From NCBI RefSeq assembly GCF_016862975.1, contig NZ_BONZ01000030.1, forward strand, positions 1 through 64,000: a DNA stretch of 64,000 bases, written 5' to 3'. The position numbers and the translations under genes were made by a program. Of this stretch, positions 43,983 to 52,438 are shown piece after piece. The first letter of the stretch is position 1. Every line of letters starts with the position of its first letter. This DNA comes from Rugosimonospora africana. Its GTDB lineage: Bacteria > Actinomycetota > Actinomycetes > Mycobacteriales > Micromonosporaceae. A model generated the notes under the pieces. It searched no databases. It saw nothing but the letters and a program-made list of their open reading frames with translations, and had not been told where the DNA came from.

Positions 43983-46007
43983 TCAGGCTCCGACCGGCAA
44001 CCAGACCCGCATCATGCCGCGGTCGCGGTTGTCCCAGGCGTAGTACGGGATCGCGGTGAGCGCCACCGATGAGCCTTCCGACGGGCCTTCCGACGGGCCT
44101 TCCGGCGCGCCCGGCTCGGCGCGACCGGCGCCGCGCGACGACCCGGGCCGATCGTCGACCGGGTGGCGGGACGCGCCGTACGGCCAGGTCGACGTGCCGG
44201 TGTCCGGCTGCCGCCGCGCCGTCGCGGCGATGCTGATGACCCCGCCCAACAGGTCGTCCCGCACGTCGACCCGCATCGGCTCGTCCGGCCGCAGGCGCAG
44301 TCCGTCGAGGTGGACGCCGGCCGGCAGGTCGGTGTCCTCGACGCAGTAGACCAGCGGGCCGCGTTCGATGGCGACGCAGCCGCGGACCGCGTCGATGCGC
44401 GGGTGCGGCCAGGTCAGCCGTGGCGGCATGGCCAGGTCGAGCGTGACCCGGTCGCCGGTCCGCCAGCGCCGGCGCACGGACAGGTAACCGCCCCGAACCG
44501 GTACGTCGGCGGGGCTTCCGTTGACCTCCACCGTGGCGTCGCGGCACCACGCCGGTACCCGCAGCGCCAGCGTGCGCTGTCCGTCCGCGGCGGTGACCGT
44601 GATGGCGACCCGTCCGCTCCACGGATAGTCGGTGCGCACGTCCAGGCCCAGCGCCGCCGTGTGTACGCTGCCGTCGGCGTACTGGTGGAGCTGGATGCCC
44701 TCGGCGTCGGTCGTCGCGATGTAGTGGTCGAGGCTGGCGAGGGTACGCATCAGGTTCGGTGGGCAGCACGCGCAGCCGAACCAGGGTTTGCGGTACGGCG
44801 CCTTGTCCCCGGTCTCCATCGCGGCTCCGCGCCGGTGCAGGGTGTTGATGTAGGAAAACCGTTCGCCGCGCTCGGACACACCCGCCGCGATGACGTTGAA
44901 CAGGATCCGTTCGATGTGGTCGGCGTAGACGGCCTCACCGGTGGCCAGCAACAGCCGCCAGCTCCACATCAGGTTGGCGACCCCCGCGCAGGTCTCGTTG
45001 AACGCGTGGTCGGGCGGCAACTCGTACGGCGCGCCGAACGCCTCTGTCTTGCGCCGGCAGCCCACACCGCCGGTGAGGTAGGTCTTGGTTGCCAGCGTGT
45101 GGCTCCACAGTCGGGTGAGCGCGGCGAGCAGGGTGGGGTCGCCCGTCTCCAGGTACACGTCGGTGGCGCCGGTGGCGAAGTACAGGGCCCGTACGCAGTG
45201 GCCGTCCAGCTCCCGCGCCTCGCGGATCGGCGCGTCGTCCTGGTAGTAGGCGGCACCGTAGTGGCCGGGTCCGAGCAGCCCGTACCCGCGCCGGTCGATC
45301 ATCCGCGCGGCGAGGGCCAGGTACGGCCGGTGGCCGGTGAGCCGGTAGAGCTCGACCAGCGCGGTCTCGATTTCGGCGTGCCCGCACAGCCCCGGGTCCG
45401 CTCCGGTACCGAACGTGTCGACCAGATGGTCGGCGAAGCGGATCGCGACCGCCACGAGCCCGCTGTCGGCCCCGGCCCGAGCCGCGGCCACCGCGGCCTG
45501 GATCAGGTGGCCGGCACAGTACAGCTCGTGGCCCATCCGCATGTCGGAGAAGTGGTCGGTTCCGGTGCACTGGAACCAGGTGTTGAGGTACCCGCTGGGC
45601 AACTGCGCGTCGGCGACCAGGGCGGCGATCTCGGCGATGGCCTCGGTGCCGTCCTGGCCGCCGCGCTCGGTGTCCCAGGCGATGGCCTCGGCCATCTTGT
45701 AGATGTCGGAATCGGTGTACGGACGGCCGCTGTGCACGCCGGTCTGCCTGCCGGCGGCGTACCGGAAATCGTCCCACTGCCCATGGGTGCGGAGCTGCCG
45801 CATTCCGTGCCCGATGCTGTGGGCGGTGTTGACGCGCTGGCGTGCCGCCCAGAACCCGCCGTCGAGACGGAACGGCAACGGCCACAGGACGGCCGCGCCG
45901 CCGGCGCTGGGCGCCACCGGGCCGATCCGGCGCCGTTGGTCCGGGTCGGTCGCGATGACTCCGGGCGGGTCGATGCCGCGCGGTTGGTCCGGGTCGGTCG
46001 CGGTCAC
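43983..46007 (-). CDS. GH127 beta-L-arabinofuranosidase (copy 1)
   Basis: The 674-residue cytosolic enzyme lacks a signal peptide. Zinc/catalytic residues expected for GH127 (HypBA1-like) are present: Glu338 and Cys340 in NETCAG, and Cys414-Cys415 in CACCPPN. It removes beta-1,2-linked L-arabinofuranose, as from plant extensin or arabinan glycans. I chose the GTG at 46007, overlapping the LacI stop (GTGA). The N-terminus is a duplicated 16-residue segment and the C-terminal linker (about 618-645) is a repeat-derived insertion before the conserved VALTAIPYYAW block. It is coupled to the upstream LacI repressor. Confidence 0.82.
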   Translation of the reverse strand: MTATDPDQPRGIDPPGVIATDPDQRRRIGPVAPSAGGAAVLWPLPFRLDGGFWAARQRVNTAHSIGHGMRQLRTHGQWDDFRYAAGRQTGVHSGRPYTDSDIYKMAEAIAWDTERGGQDGTEAIAEIAALVADAQLPSGYLNTWFQCTGTDHFSDMRMGHELYCAGHLIQAAVAAARAGADSGLVAVAIRFADHLVDTFGTGADPGLCGHAEIETALVELYRLTGHRPYLALAARMIDRRGYGLLGPGHYGAAYYQDDAPIREARELDGHCVRALYFATGATDVYLETGDPTLLAALTRLWSHTLATKTYLTGGVGCRRKTEAFGAPYELPPDHAFNETCAGVANLMWSWRLLLATGEAVYADHIERILFNVIAAGVSERGERFSYINTLHRRGAAMETGDKAPYRKPWFGCACCPPNLMRTLASLDHYIATTDAEGIQLHQYADGSVHTAALGLDVRTDYPWSGRVAITVTAADGQRTLALRVPAWCRDATVEVNGSPADVPVRGGYLSVRRRWRTGDRVTLDLAMPPRLTWPHPRIDAVRGCVAIERGPLVYCVEDTDLPAGVHLDGLRLRPDEPMRVDVRDDLLGGVISIAATARRQPDTGTSTWPYGASRHPVDDRPGSSRGAGRAEPGAPEGPSEGPSEGSSVALTAIPYYAWDNRDRGMMRVWLPVGA
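44073..44108. repeat. 12-bp tandem repeat in GH127 linker
   Basis: Three units of GCCTTCCGACGG (last degenerate), coding PSEG repeats on the minus strand, beside the dispersed repeat copy C. Confidence 0.75.
44104..44154 (+). repeat. Dispersed repeat, copy C (antisense inside GH127)
   Basis: From 44112 to 44154 it matches copy B at 37 of 43 positions; the outer GACCAGTC is degenerate. It runs opposite to the coding strand of its host gene, unlike copies A and B. Confidence 0.65.
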
Positions 46008-46016
46008 TCGGGCCGG
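45921..46016. repeat. 48-bp tandem duplication at LacI/GH127 junction
   Basis: Segments 45921-45968 and 45969-46016 are near-identical (shared core GTTGGTCCGGGTCGGTCGCG). The second copy contains the LacI stop and the GH127 start codon. Confidence 0.75.
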
Positions 46017-47068
46017 GCCGATGCGATCAGCGGACCCGGCGCGGTGGACGGCTGGCTCACCACGATGGCCGTGGACTCGCGCACCACCAGGCGGCACGGC
46101 CGCGTGTGCCGGCCCGGCGAGGGGCGCCCGTTGATGGCGTCGAGCAGCAGGTCGGCGGCGGCCCGCCCGAGCCCCTCGAGATCCATGTCCAGGCTGGTCA
46201 GCGGCGGCTGGCAGGCCAGCGCCATGACATCCCAGTTGTCGAAGCCGATCAGTGCCAGGTCCTCGGGGATGCGCCGGCCGGCCACACCCAGCGTGGACGC
46301 GACCCCGCGGGCGATCTGGTCGCTGCCGCAGAACACCGCGTCCACGTCGTGCCCCATGGCCAGCAGCATGCCGGCGGCCTGGCGGCCCCACAGCTCGCTC
46401 CACTCGCCGAACATCGGCGGCGCCACCAGGGTCAGTCCGGCCTCGGCGAGAGTGTCGGCCGCGCCGGTCGCGCGTACCTGAGCGGAGTGGTGGTGCTCGG
46501 GCCCGGTGATGTGGGCGATGCGGCGCCGGCCGGTGGCGAGCAGGTGTTCGATGGCCTTGCGGGCGCCGCCCGCCTCGTCGGGCACCACCGAGCAGTCCTC
46601 GGGGTCGGTGGAGCTGATGAACGCATAGACCACCGGTACCGGCAGGGCGGCGGCGATCGGCGGCCTGGCCTGGGTGCGGCGGCCGGTCACGATGATCCCG
46701 TCGACGTTACGGCTGAGCAGGGTCTTCAGGTAGTACTGCTCGCGGATCGGGTCGTCGCGCCCGTCGCAGAGGAACACCGACATCTGCCCGGCGCCCAGCG
46801 AGTCCTCGGCACCGAGCATGACCGGGATGCTGAACCTCCCGATGCTGTCGGTGGTGATCATCCCGACCGTGTACGTGCGGCCCGTGTTGAGGGTGCGGGC
46901 GGCGGCGTTGGCGTGGAACGACAACCGCTGCGCGGCCTCCTGCACCCGCCGGCGCGTGTCGGGCCGCATGGAGCCACGTCCGTTGAGGGCCTTGGAAGCG
47001 GTGCCGACCGAGACTCCGGCGAGGGAGGCCACGTCGCTGATCGTTGCCGGCCGCTCTGGTTTTCCCAC
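46004..47068 (-). CDS. LacI-family transcriptional repressor of arabinofuranoside locus
   Basis: The 354-residue repressor has an N-terminal HTH (about residues 8-30, TISDVASLAGVSVGTASKAL) and a periplasmic-binding-like sugar-sensing domain with the typical LIGFDNWDV near 275 and LTSLDMDLEGLG. I prefer the GTG at 47068, preceded by GGAGG, over the longer frame to 47110. It is divergent from the GH127/ABC operon and co-transcribed with GH127 copy 1. Repeated GCAACCG sites in the promoter region and in front of the GH39-like gene are likely targets. Confidence 0.87.
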   Translation of the reverse strand: MGKPERPATISDVASLAGVSVGTASKALNGRGSMRPDTRRRVQEAAQRLSFHANAAARTLNTGRTYTVGMITTDSIGRFSIPVMLGAEDSLGAGQMSVFLCDGRDDPIREQYYLKTLLSRNVDGIIVTGRRTQARPPIAAALPVPVVYAFISSTDPEDCSVVPDEAGGARKAIEHLLATGRRRIAHITGPEHHHSAQVRATGAADTLAEAGLTLVAPPMFGEWSELWGRQAAGMLLAMGHDVDAVFCGSDQIARGVASTLGVAGRRIPEDLALIGFDNWDVMALACQPPLTSLDMDLEGLGRAAADLLLDAINGRPSPGRHTRPCRLVVRESTAIVVSQPSTAPGPLIASARPE

Positions 47069-47148
47069 GGTTTCCTCCGTTCCAGGTTGCCGGTGCCGAG
47101 CGTACCTCAACCATCGATCCAGGCCCTCTGAGGCAACGCGGACGCATC

Positions 47149-47289
47149 TTGACGGGTCGATCCGGATTCACTTAGCCTCGGTTGGGCAACCGTTTTCTTA
47201 ACCGCCGGGCACGGCGTCGAGAGCCCAGGTTCTTCGCACGCCGTCGCCCGGTGATGGCACGCGTCCGCAACCGTTACGCCGCAACCGTT
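47149..47289 (+). promoter_or_regulatory. GH127/ABC operon promoter with three LacI-type sites
   Basis: -35 TTGACG (47149-47154), 18-bp spacer, -10 TAGCCT (47173-47178), then operator GGCAACCGTTTTCT from 47185. Further GCAACCGTT copies lie at 47267-47275 and 47281-47289, before the ATG at 47327. The core AAnCGnT is the LacI-family pattern. Confidence 0.65.
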
Positions 47290-47326
47290 CCCGCCGCCGT
47301 GTACCGCGACCGATGAGAGATCGCCC

Positions 47327-49309
47327 ATGACAGAAGTTGTCTCACCGACGGCCACCGAGGGCGGCCCCGCGAACCCGACCCCGGACGCGGTCGCCGCGCT
47401 GAGGCCGCTGCGCCCCGACGGCGTGCGCCTCGACCCGGGTGGTCTGCTGGGCGGGTGGCAGGAGCGCAACGCCGCCGCCACCCTGCCGCACTGCATCGCG
47501 CAGCTGGAGGTCAGCGGCAACCTGGACAACCTGCGGCGGGTGGTGGGGCGCAGCGATCGCGACTTCACCGGCATGTGGTTCGCCGACTCGGACATCTACA
47601 AGACCCTGGAAGCGGTGGCCTGGGAGCTGGGCCGGCCGGACGGGGCGGCCCGGCAGCACCTCGGCGGCGTGCTGGACGAGTGGGCCGCGCTGCTGGCCGA
47701 GGCGCAGGACGACGACGGCTACCTCAACTCGTACTTCCAGGTGGACCGCCGGGTGCAGCAGTGGCGGGAGCTGCGGTGGAGCCACGAACTGTACTGCGCG
47801 GGACACCTGATCCAGGCGGCCGTGGCCGCCGCGAGGGTCGGCGTGGGGGAGCGGTTCGTCCGGGTGGCCCGACGCTTCGCCGACCTGATCGTGGCGCGCT
47901 TCGGCCCCGACGGGATCGAGGCGGTCTGCGGCCACCCGATCGTCGAGACCGCGCTGGTGGAGCTGTACCGGGTGACCGGGCACCGCCCGTACCTCGACCT
48001 GGCGCGGCGGTTCGTGGCACTGCGCGGTCACGGGCTGCTGGGGACCGACAAGATGGGCCGGCAGTACTACCAGGATCGCCTGCCGGTGCTGGAGGCCGAA
48101 GAGGTCACCGGCCACGCGGTGCGGCAGCTCTACCTGCTGGCCGGCGCGGTGGACGTTGCCGTGGAGACCGGCGACACGCAACTGCTGGCCGCCACCGAGC
48201 GGCTCTGGGAGTCCGCGTTCAACACCAAGACCTACCTCACCGGGGCGCACGGATCGCGGCACCGTGACGAGGCGTTCGGCGACCCGTACGAGTTGCCACC
48301 CGACCGCGCCTACGGGGAGACCTGCGCGGCCATCGCCAGTTTCCAGTGGAACTGGCGGATGCTTCTGGCCACCGGGAGGCACCGGTACGCCGACGAGATG
48401 GAACGCGTGCTCTACAACGGGATCGCGGCGGCCACCGCGCTGGACGGCACGAACTTTTTCTACTCCAATCCGTTGCAGCTGCGGGCCGGCCACGACGGAT
48501 CGAATGAAGACGCTCCGTCGCGGCGGCTGCCGTGGTATTCCTGCTCCTGCTGCCCGCCGAACCTGTCCCGGCTGATGGCCTCGCTGCACAGTTACGTGGC
48601 CACGGTCGACGCCAACGGAATGCAGGTGCACCTCTACTCGACGGCGACGCTGGCAACGGCGGACGGGCCGAGCGGATCCGCCGAGGTGTCGGTGGACACC
48701 GGTTACCCGTGGACTGGCCGGATCACGCTGACCGTACGGCGCGCGCCGGCCGGACCCTGGACCCTCGCGCTGCGGATCCCCGACTGGTGCGCGGAGTACG
48801 GCCTGGACATCGACGGCCTACGGGTGGACGCCGGCACCGAGGACGGGTACCTGCGGCTGACCCGGCACTGGTCGCCGGGGACTTCCGTCGTACTCGACCT
48901 GCGGATGCCGCCCCGGATGCTCGCCGCGCACCCGCACGTGGACGCGGTACGCGGCTGTGTAGCCCTGGCTCGCGGCCCGCTGGTGTACTGCCTCGAACAG
49001 GCGGACCTGCCGCCGGACACGGCGCTGGAGGACGTCCGGCTGGACACCGCCACCGCGCCACGGGCCGACGAGCGGGACGGGTCGTCCCCGATCCCGGTCA
49101 CCCTCACCGCACAGGCGACCGTCGGCGTCGCACCACCGGCGCTGTACCGCGACCACGAAACGGCCGACGCCACCGAAGCGGCGGCGCTGCCGGTGACCGC
49201 CGTGCCCTACTTCCTCTGGGGAAACCGGGAATCCGGCCCGATGCGGGTGTGGATCCCGGCCAGTCCCAGCACCGCGGATGAAGACCTCTGTCGAAAGGGA
49301 AACCTGTGA
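47327..49309 (+). CDS. GH127 beta-L-arabinofuranosidase (copy 2)
   Basis: The 660-residue intracellular paralogue of GH127 copy 1, with Glu331 and Cys333 (GETCAA) and Cys408-Cys409 (CSCCPPN). It has no signal peptide, so it acts on oligosaccharides after import. The stop overlaps the start region of the SBP gene, and it heads a five-gene operon with the importer and a secreted glycosidase. Two GH127 genes may differ in linkage preference. Confidence 0.86.
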   Translation: MTEVVSPTATEGGPANPTPDAVAALRPLRPDGVRLDPGGLLGGWQERNAAATLPHCIAQLEVSGNLDNLRRVVGRSDRDFTGMWFADSDIYKTLEAVAWELGRPDGAARQHLGGVLDEWAALLAEAQDDDGYLNSYFQVDRRVQQWRELRWSHELYCAGHLIQAAVAAARVGVGERFVRVARRFADLIVARFGPDGIEAVCGHPIVETALVELYRVTGHRPYLDLARRFVALRGHGLLGTDKMGRQYYQDRLPVLEAEEVTGHAVRQLYLLAGAVDVAVETGDTQLLAATERLWESAFNTKTYLTGAHGSRHRDEAFGDPYELPPDRAYGETCAAIASFQWNWRMLLATGRHRYADEMERVLYNGIAAATALDGTNFFYSNPLQLRAGHDGSNEDAPSRRLPWYSCSCCPPNLSRLMASLHSYVATVDANGMQVHLYSTATLATADGPSGSAEVSVDTGYPWTGRITLTVRRAPAGPWTLALRIPDWCAEYGLDIDGLRVDAGTEDGYLRLTRHWSPGTSVVLDLRMPPRMLAAHPHVDAVRGCVALARGPLVYCLEQADLPPDTALEDVRLDTATAPRADERDGSSPIPVTLTAQATVGVAPPALYRDHETADATEAAALPVTAVPYFLWGNRESGPMRVWIPASPSTADEDLCRKGNL

Positions 49310-50565
49310 TGAACGTGGTAACGAGGAGGCGGCGCGTTCTCGGAGCGAGTCTCGTCGCCGTAGCGCTGGCCGGTGGTCTGGTCGCCTGTTCGTCGTCGTC
49401 GGGCGGAGACTCCGGCTCGGAGGCAAGCGGCCCCTACACGATCTGGGACCCGTACCCGCAGTTCGACAACAGCTCCGACTGGGTGCAGTTGCTCGACAAG
49501 TGCGGCAGCGCCGCCGGTGTGACCGTCAAGCGCACCGCGTACGACACCACCGACCTGACGAACAAGGCGCTGCTCGCGGCGCAGCAGAACAACTCGCCGG
49601 ACGTGCTGATCGTCGACAATCCGGTGATCTCCACGCTGGCCGACGCCGGCGTGCTCACCACCACCGGCGACACCAAGGTCGACACCTCCGCGGTCGAACC
49701 CAACCTGCTGGCGGCCGGCCAGATCGGTGGCAAGACGTACGGCATCCCGATTGGCGCGAACACGCTGGCCCTGTACTACAACAAATCCATCCTGCGGGCC
49801 GCGGGCGTGGACGCCACCACGGTGAAGGACTGGGCGTCGCTGACCGCGGCGCTGGCCAAGGCGACCGCGGCGGGGAAGAAGGGCATCACGTTCTCGGCGA
49901 TCGGCACCGAGGAGGGCAGCTTCCAGTTCCTGCCGTGGTTCTGGGGCGCCGGGGCGAACCTGACGAAGCTGGACTCCGCGCAGGGCGTCGCCGCGCTGTC
50001 GCTGTGGACCGACTGGCTGAGGAAGGGGTACGCGCCGAACTCGGTCATCAACAACACGCAGACGACCAGCTGGCAGGAGTTCGCCACGGGCCAGTACGCG
50101 TTCGCCGAGAACGGCACCTGGCAGCTGGCCAACGCGAAGAAGACCGGCTTCGACTACGGCATCATCCCGATCCCGGGCCAGAACGGGGGCACCGCGCCGG
50201 CACCCACGGGTGGGGAGTTCGTCACCGTACCGGTGCAGAAGCACACCGCCCGCTACTCCACCTCGGAGAAGCTGGTGGCCTGCCTGACCAGCTCGGACAA
50301 CTCCTACACCACCGACACCACACTGTCCTACATCGCACCGACCGATCCGGTACAGGCCAAGCAGGTCGCGGCGACACCCGAGCTGCGGGTGTGGGTGGAC
50401 GCGGTACACGCGGCCAAGGGACGCACGAGTGACAATCTCGGCACCAAGTACCCGAAGATCTCCGAGCCGATGTGGACGGCGGTGCAGGCGGCACTGAGCG
50501 GCTCGAAGGCGCCGCAGGCGGCGCTGTCGGCGGCGCAGTCGACCGCGGCGAGCGCCACCAAGTAG
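49309..50565 (+). CDS. Oligosaccharide-binding lipoprotein (MalE type)
   Basis: The 418-residue family 1 solute-binding lipoprotein has a lipobox LVAC near residue 28 (signal with RRRR). I chose the ATG at 49309, with AAAGGGA 8 bp upstream; a GTG at 49306 would overlap the stop. It captures the oligosaccharide (arabinose-rich, by context) for the following permeases. Confidence 0.85.
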   Translation: MNVVTRRRRVLGASLVAVALAGGLVACSSSSGGDSGSEASGPYTIWDPYPQFDNSSDWVQLLDKCGSAAGVTVKRTAYDTTDLTNKALLAAQQNNSPDVLIVDNPVISTLADAGVLTTTGDTKVDTSAVEPNLLAAGQIGGKTYGIPIGANTLALYYNKSILRAAGVDATTVKDWASLTAALAKATAAGKKGITFSAIGTEEGSFQFLPWFWGAGANLTKLDSAQGVAALSLWTDWLRKGYAPNSVINNTQTTSWQEFATGQYAFAENGTWQLANAKKTGFDYGIIPIPGQNGGTAPAPTGGEFVTVPVQKHTARYSTSEKLVACLTSSDNSYTTDTTLSYIAPTDPVQAKQVAATPELRVWVDAVHAAKGRTSDNLGTKYPKISEPMWTAVQAALSGSKAPQAALSAAQSTAASATK

Positions 50566-50610
50566 ACGCCCGATCGCCGTGAACGACCAATCGCCGAATC
50601 GAAGGACAGC

Positions 50611-51591
50611 ATGAACAACACGACGCATGCGCCGGTGGCGCGGCCCGTGCGGGTCTCCGGTGAGGCGGCGCGGGCCGCCCCGCCGCGGACCGGCGGCCGG
50701 GCCGGACGGCCGCGCTCGGGGCAGTGGGCGGCCTGGGCGTTCCTCGCCCCGGTCACCGTCTACCTGGTGGTCTTCTACGCCTATCCGCTGTACCGGAACC
50801 TGGACCTGAGCCTGCGCGACTACACGGTCCGTTCGTTCGTGCAGGGCGGCGCCCCGTTCAGCGGCCTGGCCAACTATCGCAAGGTGCTCGGCGATCCGAC
50901 CTTCGGTCCGGCGTTGCTGCACACCGTGGTGTTCACGCTGGTGTCCATCGCGGTCCAGTTCGCTCTCGGCCTGGCCCTCGCGGTGTTCTTCACCCAGTAC
51001 TTCCGGCTGTCCGCCACGCTGCGCGCGCTGTTTCTGGTGCCCTGGCTGCTGCCGCTGATCGTGTCGGCCTCGACCTGGTCCTGGTTGCTCAACAGCGACT
51101 CCGGCCTGGTGAACTCGGTGCTGCACGGGGTGGGCGTCGCCCCGGTCAACTGGCTGACCTCCCCGCGGTGGGCGCTGGTCTCGGTGATCATCGCCAATAT
51201 CTGGATCGGCATCCCGTTCAACCTCGTGGTGCTCTACAGCGGCCTGCAGACCATCTCGCCCAACCTGTACGAGGCCGCCGCGCTGGACGGCGCCAACGGA
51301 TGGCAGAAGTTCTGGCGGGTCACGTTTCCGTTGCTGCGGCCGGTCTCCGCGATCACCCTGCTGCTGGGTCTGATCTACACGCTGAAGGTCTTCGACATCA
51401 TCTGGATCATGACCAAGGGCGGCCCCACGGACTCCTCGACCACGTTCGCCACCTGGTCCTACCGGCTCGGCTTCGGCAACCTGCTGCCGCAGTTCGGCCC
51501 GGGAGCGGCGGTCGGCAACCTGCTCATCGTGATGGCCCTGATATTCGGGCTGGTCTACATCCGGGTACAGCGGAGGCAGCAGTCGGCATGA
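50611..51591 (+). CDS. Sugar ABC transporter permease (MalF type)
   Basis: The 326-residue membrane protein has six hydrophobic segments and the EAA motif EAAALDGANGWQKFWRVTFP near residue 222, which docks the ATPase. The first 35 residues are Pro/Arg/Gly-rich and cytosolic. Its stop overlaps the second permease start (ATGA). Confidence 0.88.
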   Translation: MNNTTHAPVARPVRVSGEAARAAPPRTGGRAGRPRSGQWAAWAFLAPVTVYLVVFYAYPLYRNLDLSLRDYTVRSFVQGGAPFSGLANYRKVLGDPTFGPALLHTVVFTLVSIAVQFALGLALAVFFTQYFRLSATLRALFLVPWLLPLIVSASTWSWLLNSDSGLVNSVLHGVGVAPVNWLTSPRWALVSVIIANIWIGIPFNLVVLYSGLQTISPNLYEAAALDGANGWQKFWRVTFPLLRPVSAITLLLGLIYTLKVFDIIWIMTKGGPTDSSTTFATWSYRLGFGNLLPQFGPGAAVGNLLIVMALIFGLVYIRVQRRQQSA

Positions 51592-52406
51592 GAGCGAAGG
51601 CGACCTGGTGGAAGACGGCGATCGGACTTGTGCTGACCGCGTTCATGCTCTTCCCGGTGTACTGGATGGTCAACGTGTCCTTCACCCGGGACCGGGACAT
51701 GCGCAAGACGCCGCCGTACTGGTTCCCCGTACACGGCACGCTGGAGGGGTACCGTGCCGTGGTCGACCAGCAACTGCCGTACCTGGGCACCAGCCTGCTG
51801 GTCGGTCTCGGGACCGTCGTGCTGACCGTGGTGCTCTCCGCGCCGGCCGGGTACTCGCTGGCCAAGCTGCGCCCGAGGGGCGGCGGCGTGCTGAGCTTCG
51901 TCCTGCTGATCGCGCAGATGATCCCCGGGGTCATCATGGCGATGGGCTTCTACGCGATCTACCTCAGCCTCGGCATCCTCGACTCGGCGGCCGGCCTGAT
52001 CGTGGCGGACTCCACCATCGCGGTCCCGTTCGGGGTGCTCATCTTCACCGCGTTCATGTCCACCATCCCCGAGGAACTGGTCCAGGCCGCCCGCACCGAC
52101 GGCGCCGGCACCGCGCGCACCTTCTGGTCGATCGTCATGCCGGTCAGCCGCAACGCCACCGTCACGGTCTCCCTGTTCGCGTTCCTGTGGGCCTGGTCGG
52201 ACTTCGTGTTCGCCAGCACGCTGGACGGCGGCGGCACCCGTGAGCCCATCACCCTGGGCATCTACCACTACATCGGCAACAACAACCAGCAGTGGAACGC
52301 CATCATGGCCACCGCCGTGGTGGCCTCCATCCCGGCCACGGTGCTGCTGATCCTCGCCCAGCGGTACGTGTCCGCCGGCGTGACCGCCGGAGCCGTCAAG
52401 GACTGA
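51588..52406 (+). CDS. Sugar ABC transporter permease (MalG type)
   Basis: The 272-residue membrane protein has the MalG-like EAA region QAARTDGAGTARTFWSIVMP near 165. It pairs with the preceding permease. No ATPase gene is in the operon; actinobacteria often use a shared MsiK-type ATPase, a likely explanation here. Confidence 0.88.
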   Translation: MRAKATWWKTAIGLVLTAFMLFPVYWMVNVSFTRDRDMRKTPPYWFPVHGTLEGYRAVVDQQLPYLGTSLLVGLGTVVLTVVLSAPAGYSLAKLRPRGGGVLSFVLLIAQMIPGVIMAMGFYAIYLSLGILDSAAGLIVADSTIAVPFGVLIFTAFMSTIPEELVQAARTDGAGTARTFWSIVMPVSRNATVTVSLFAFLWAWSDFVFASTLDGGGTREPITLGIYHYIGNNNQQWNAIMATAVVASIPATVLLILAQRYVSAGVTAGAVKD

Positions 52407-52438
52407 CCGTCGCGTCGTCGCGCAAAGGAGCCTCACGC

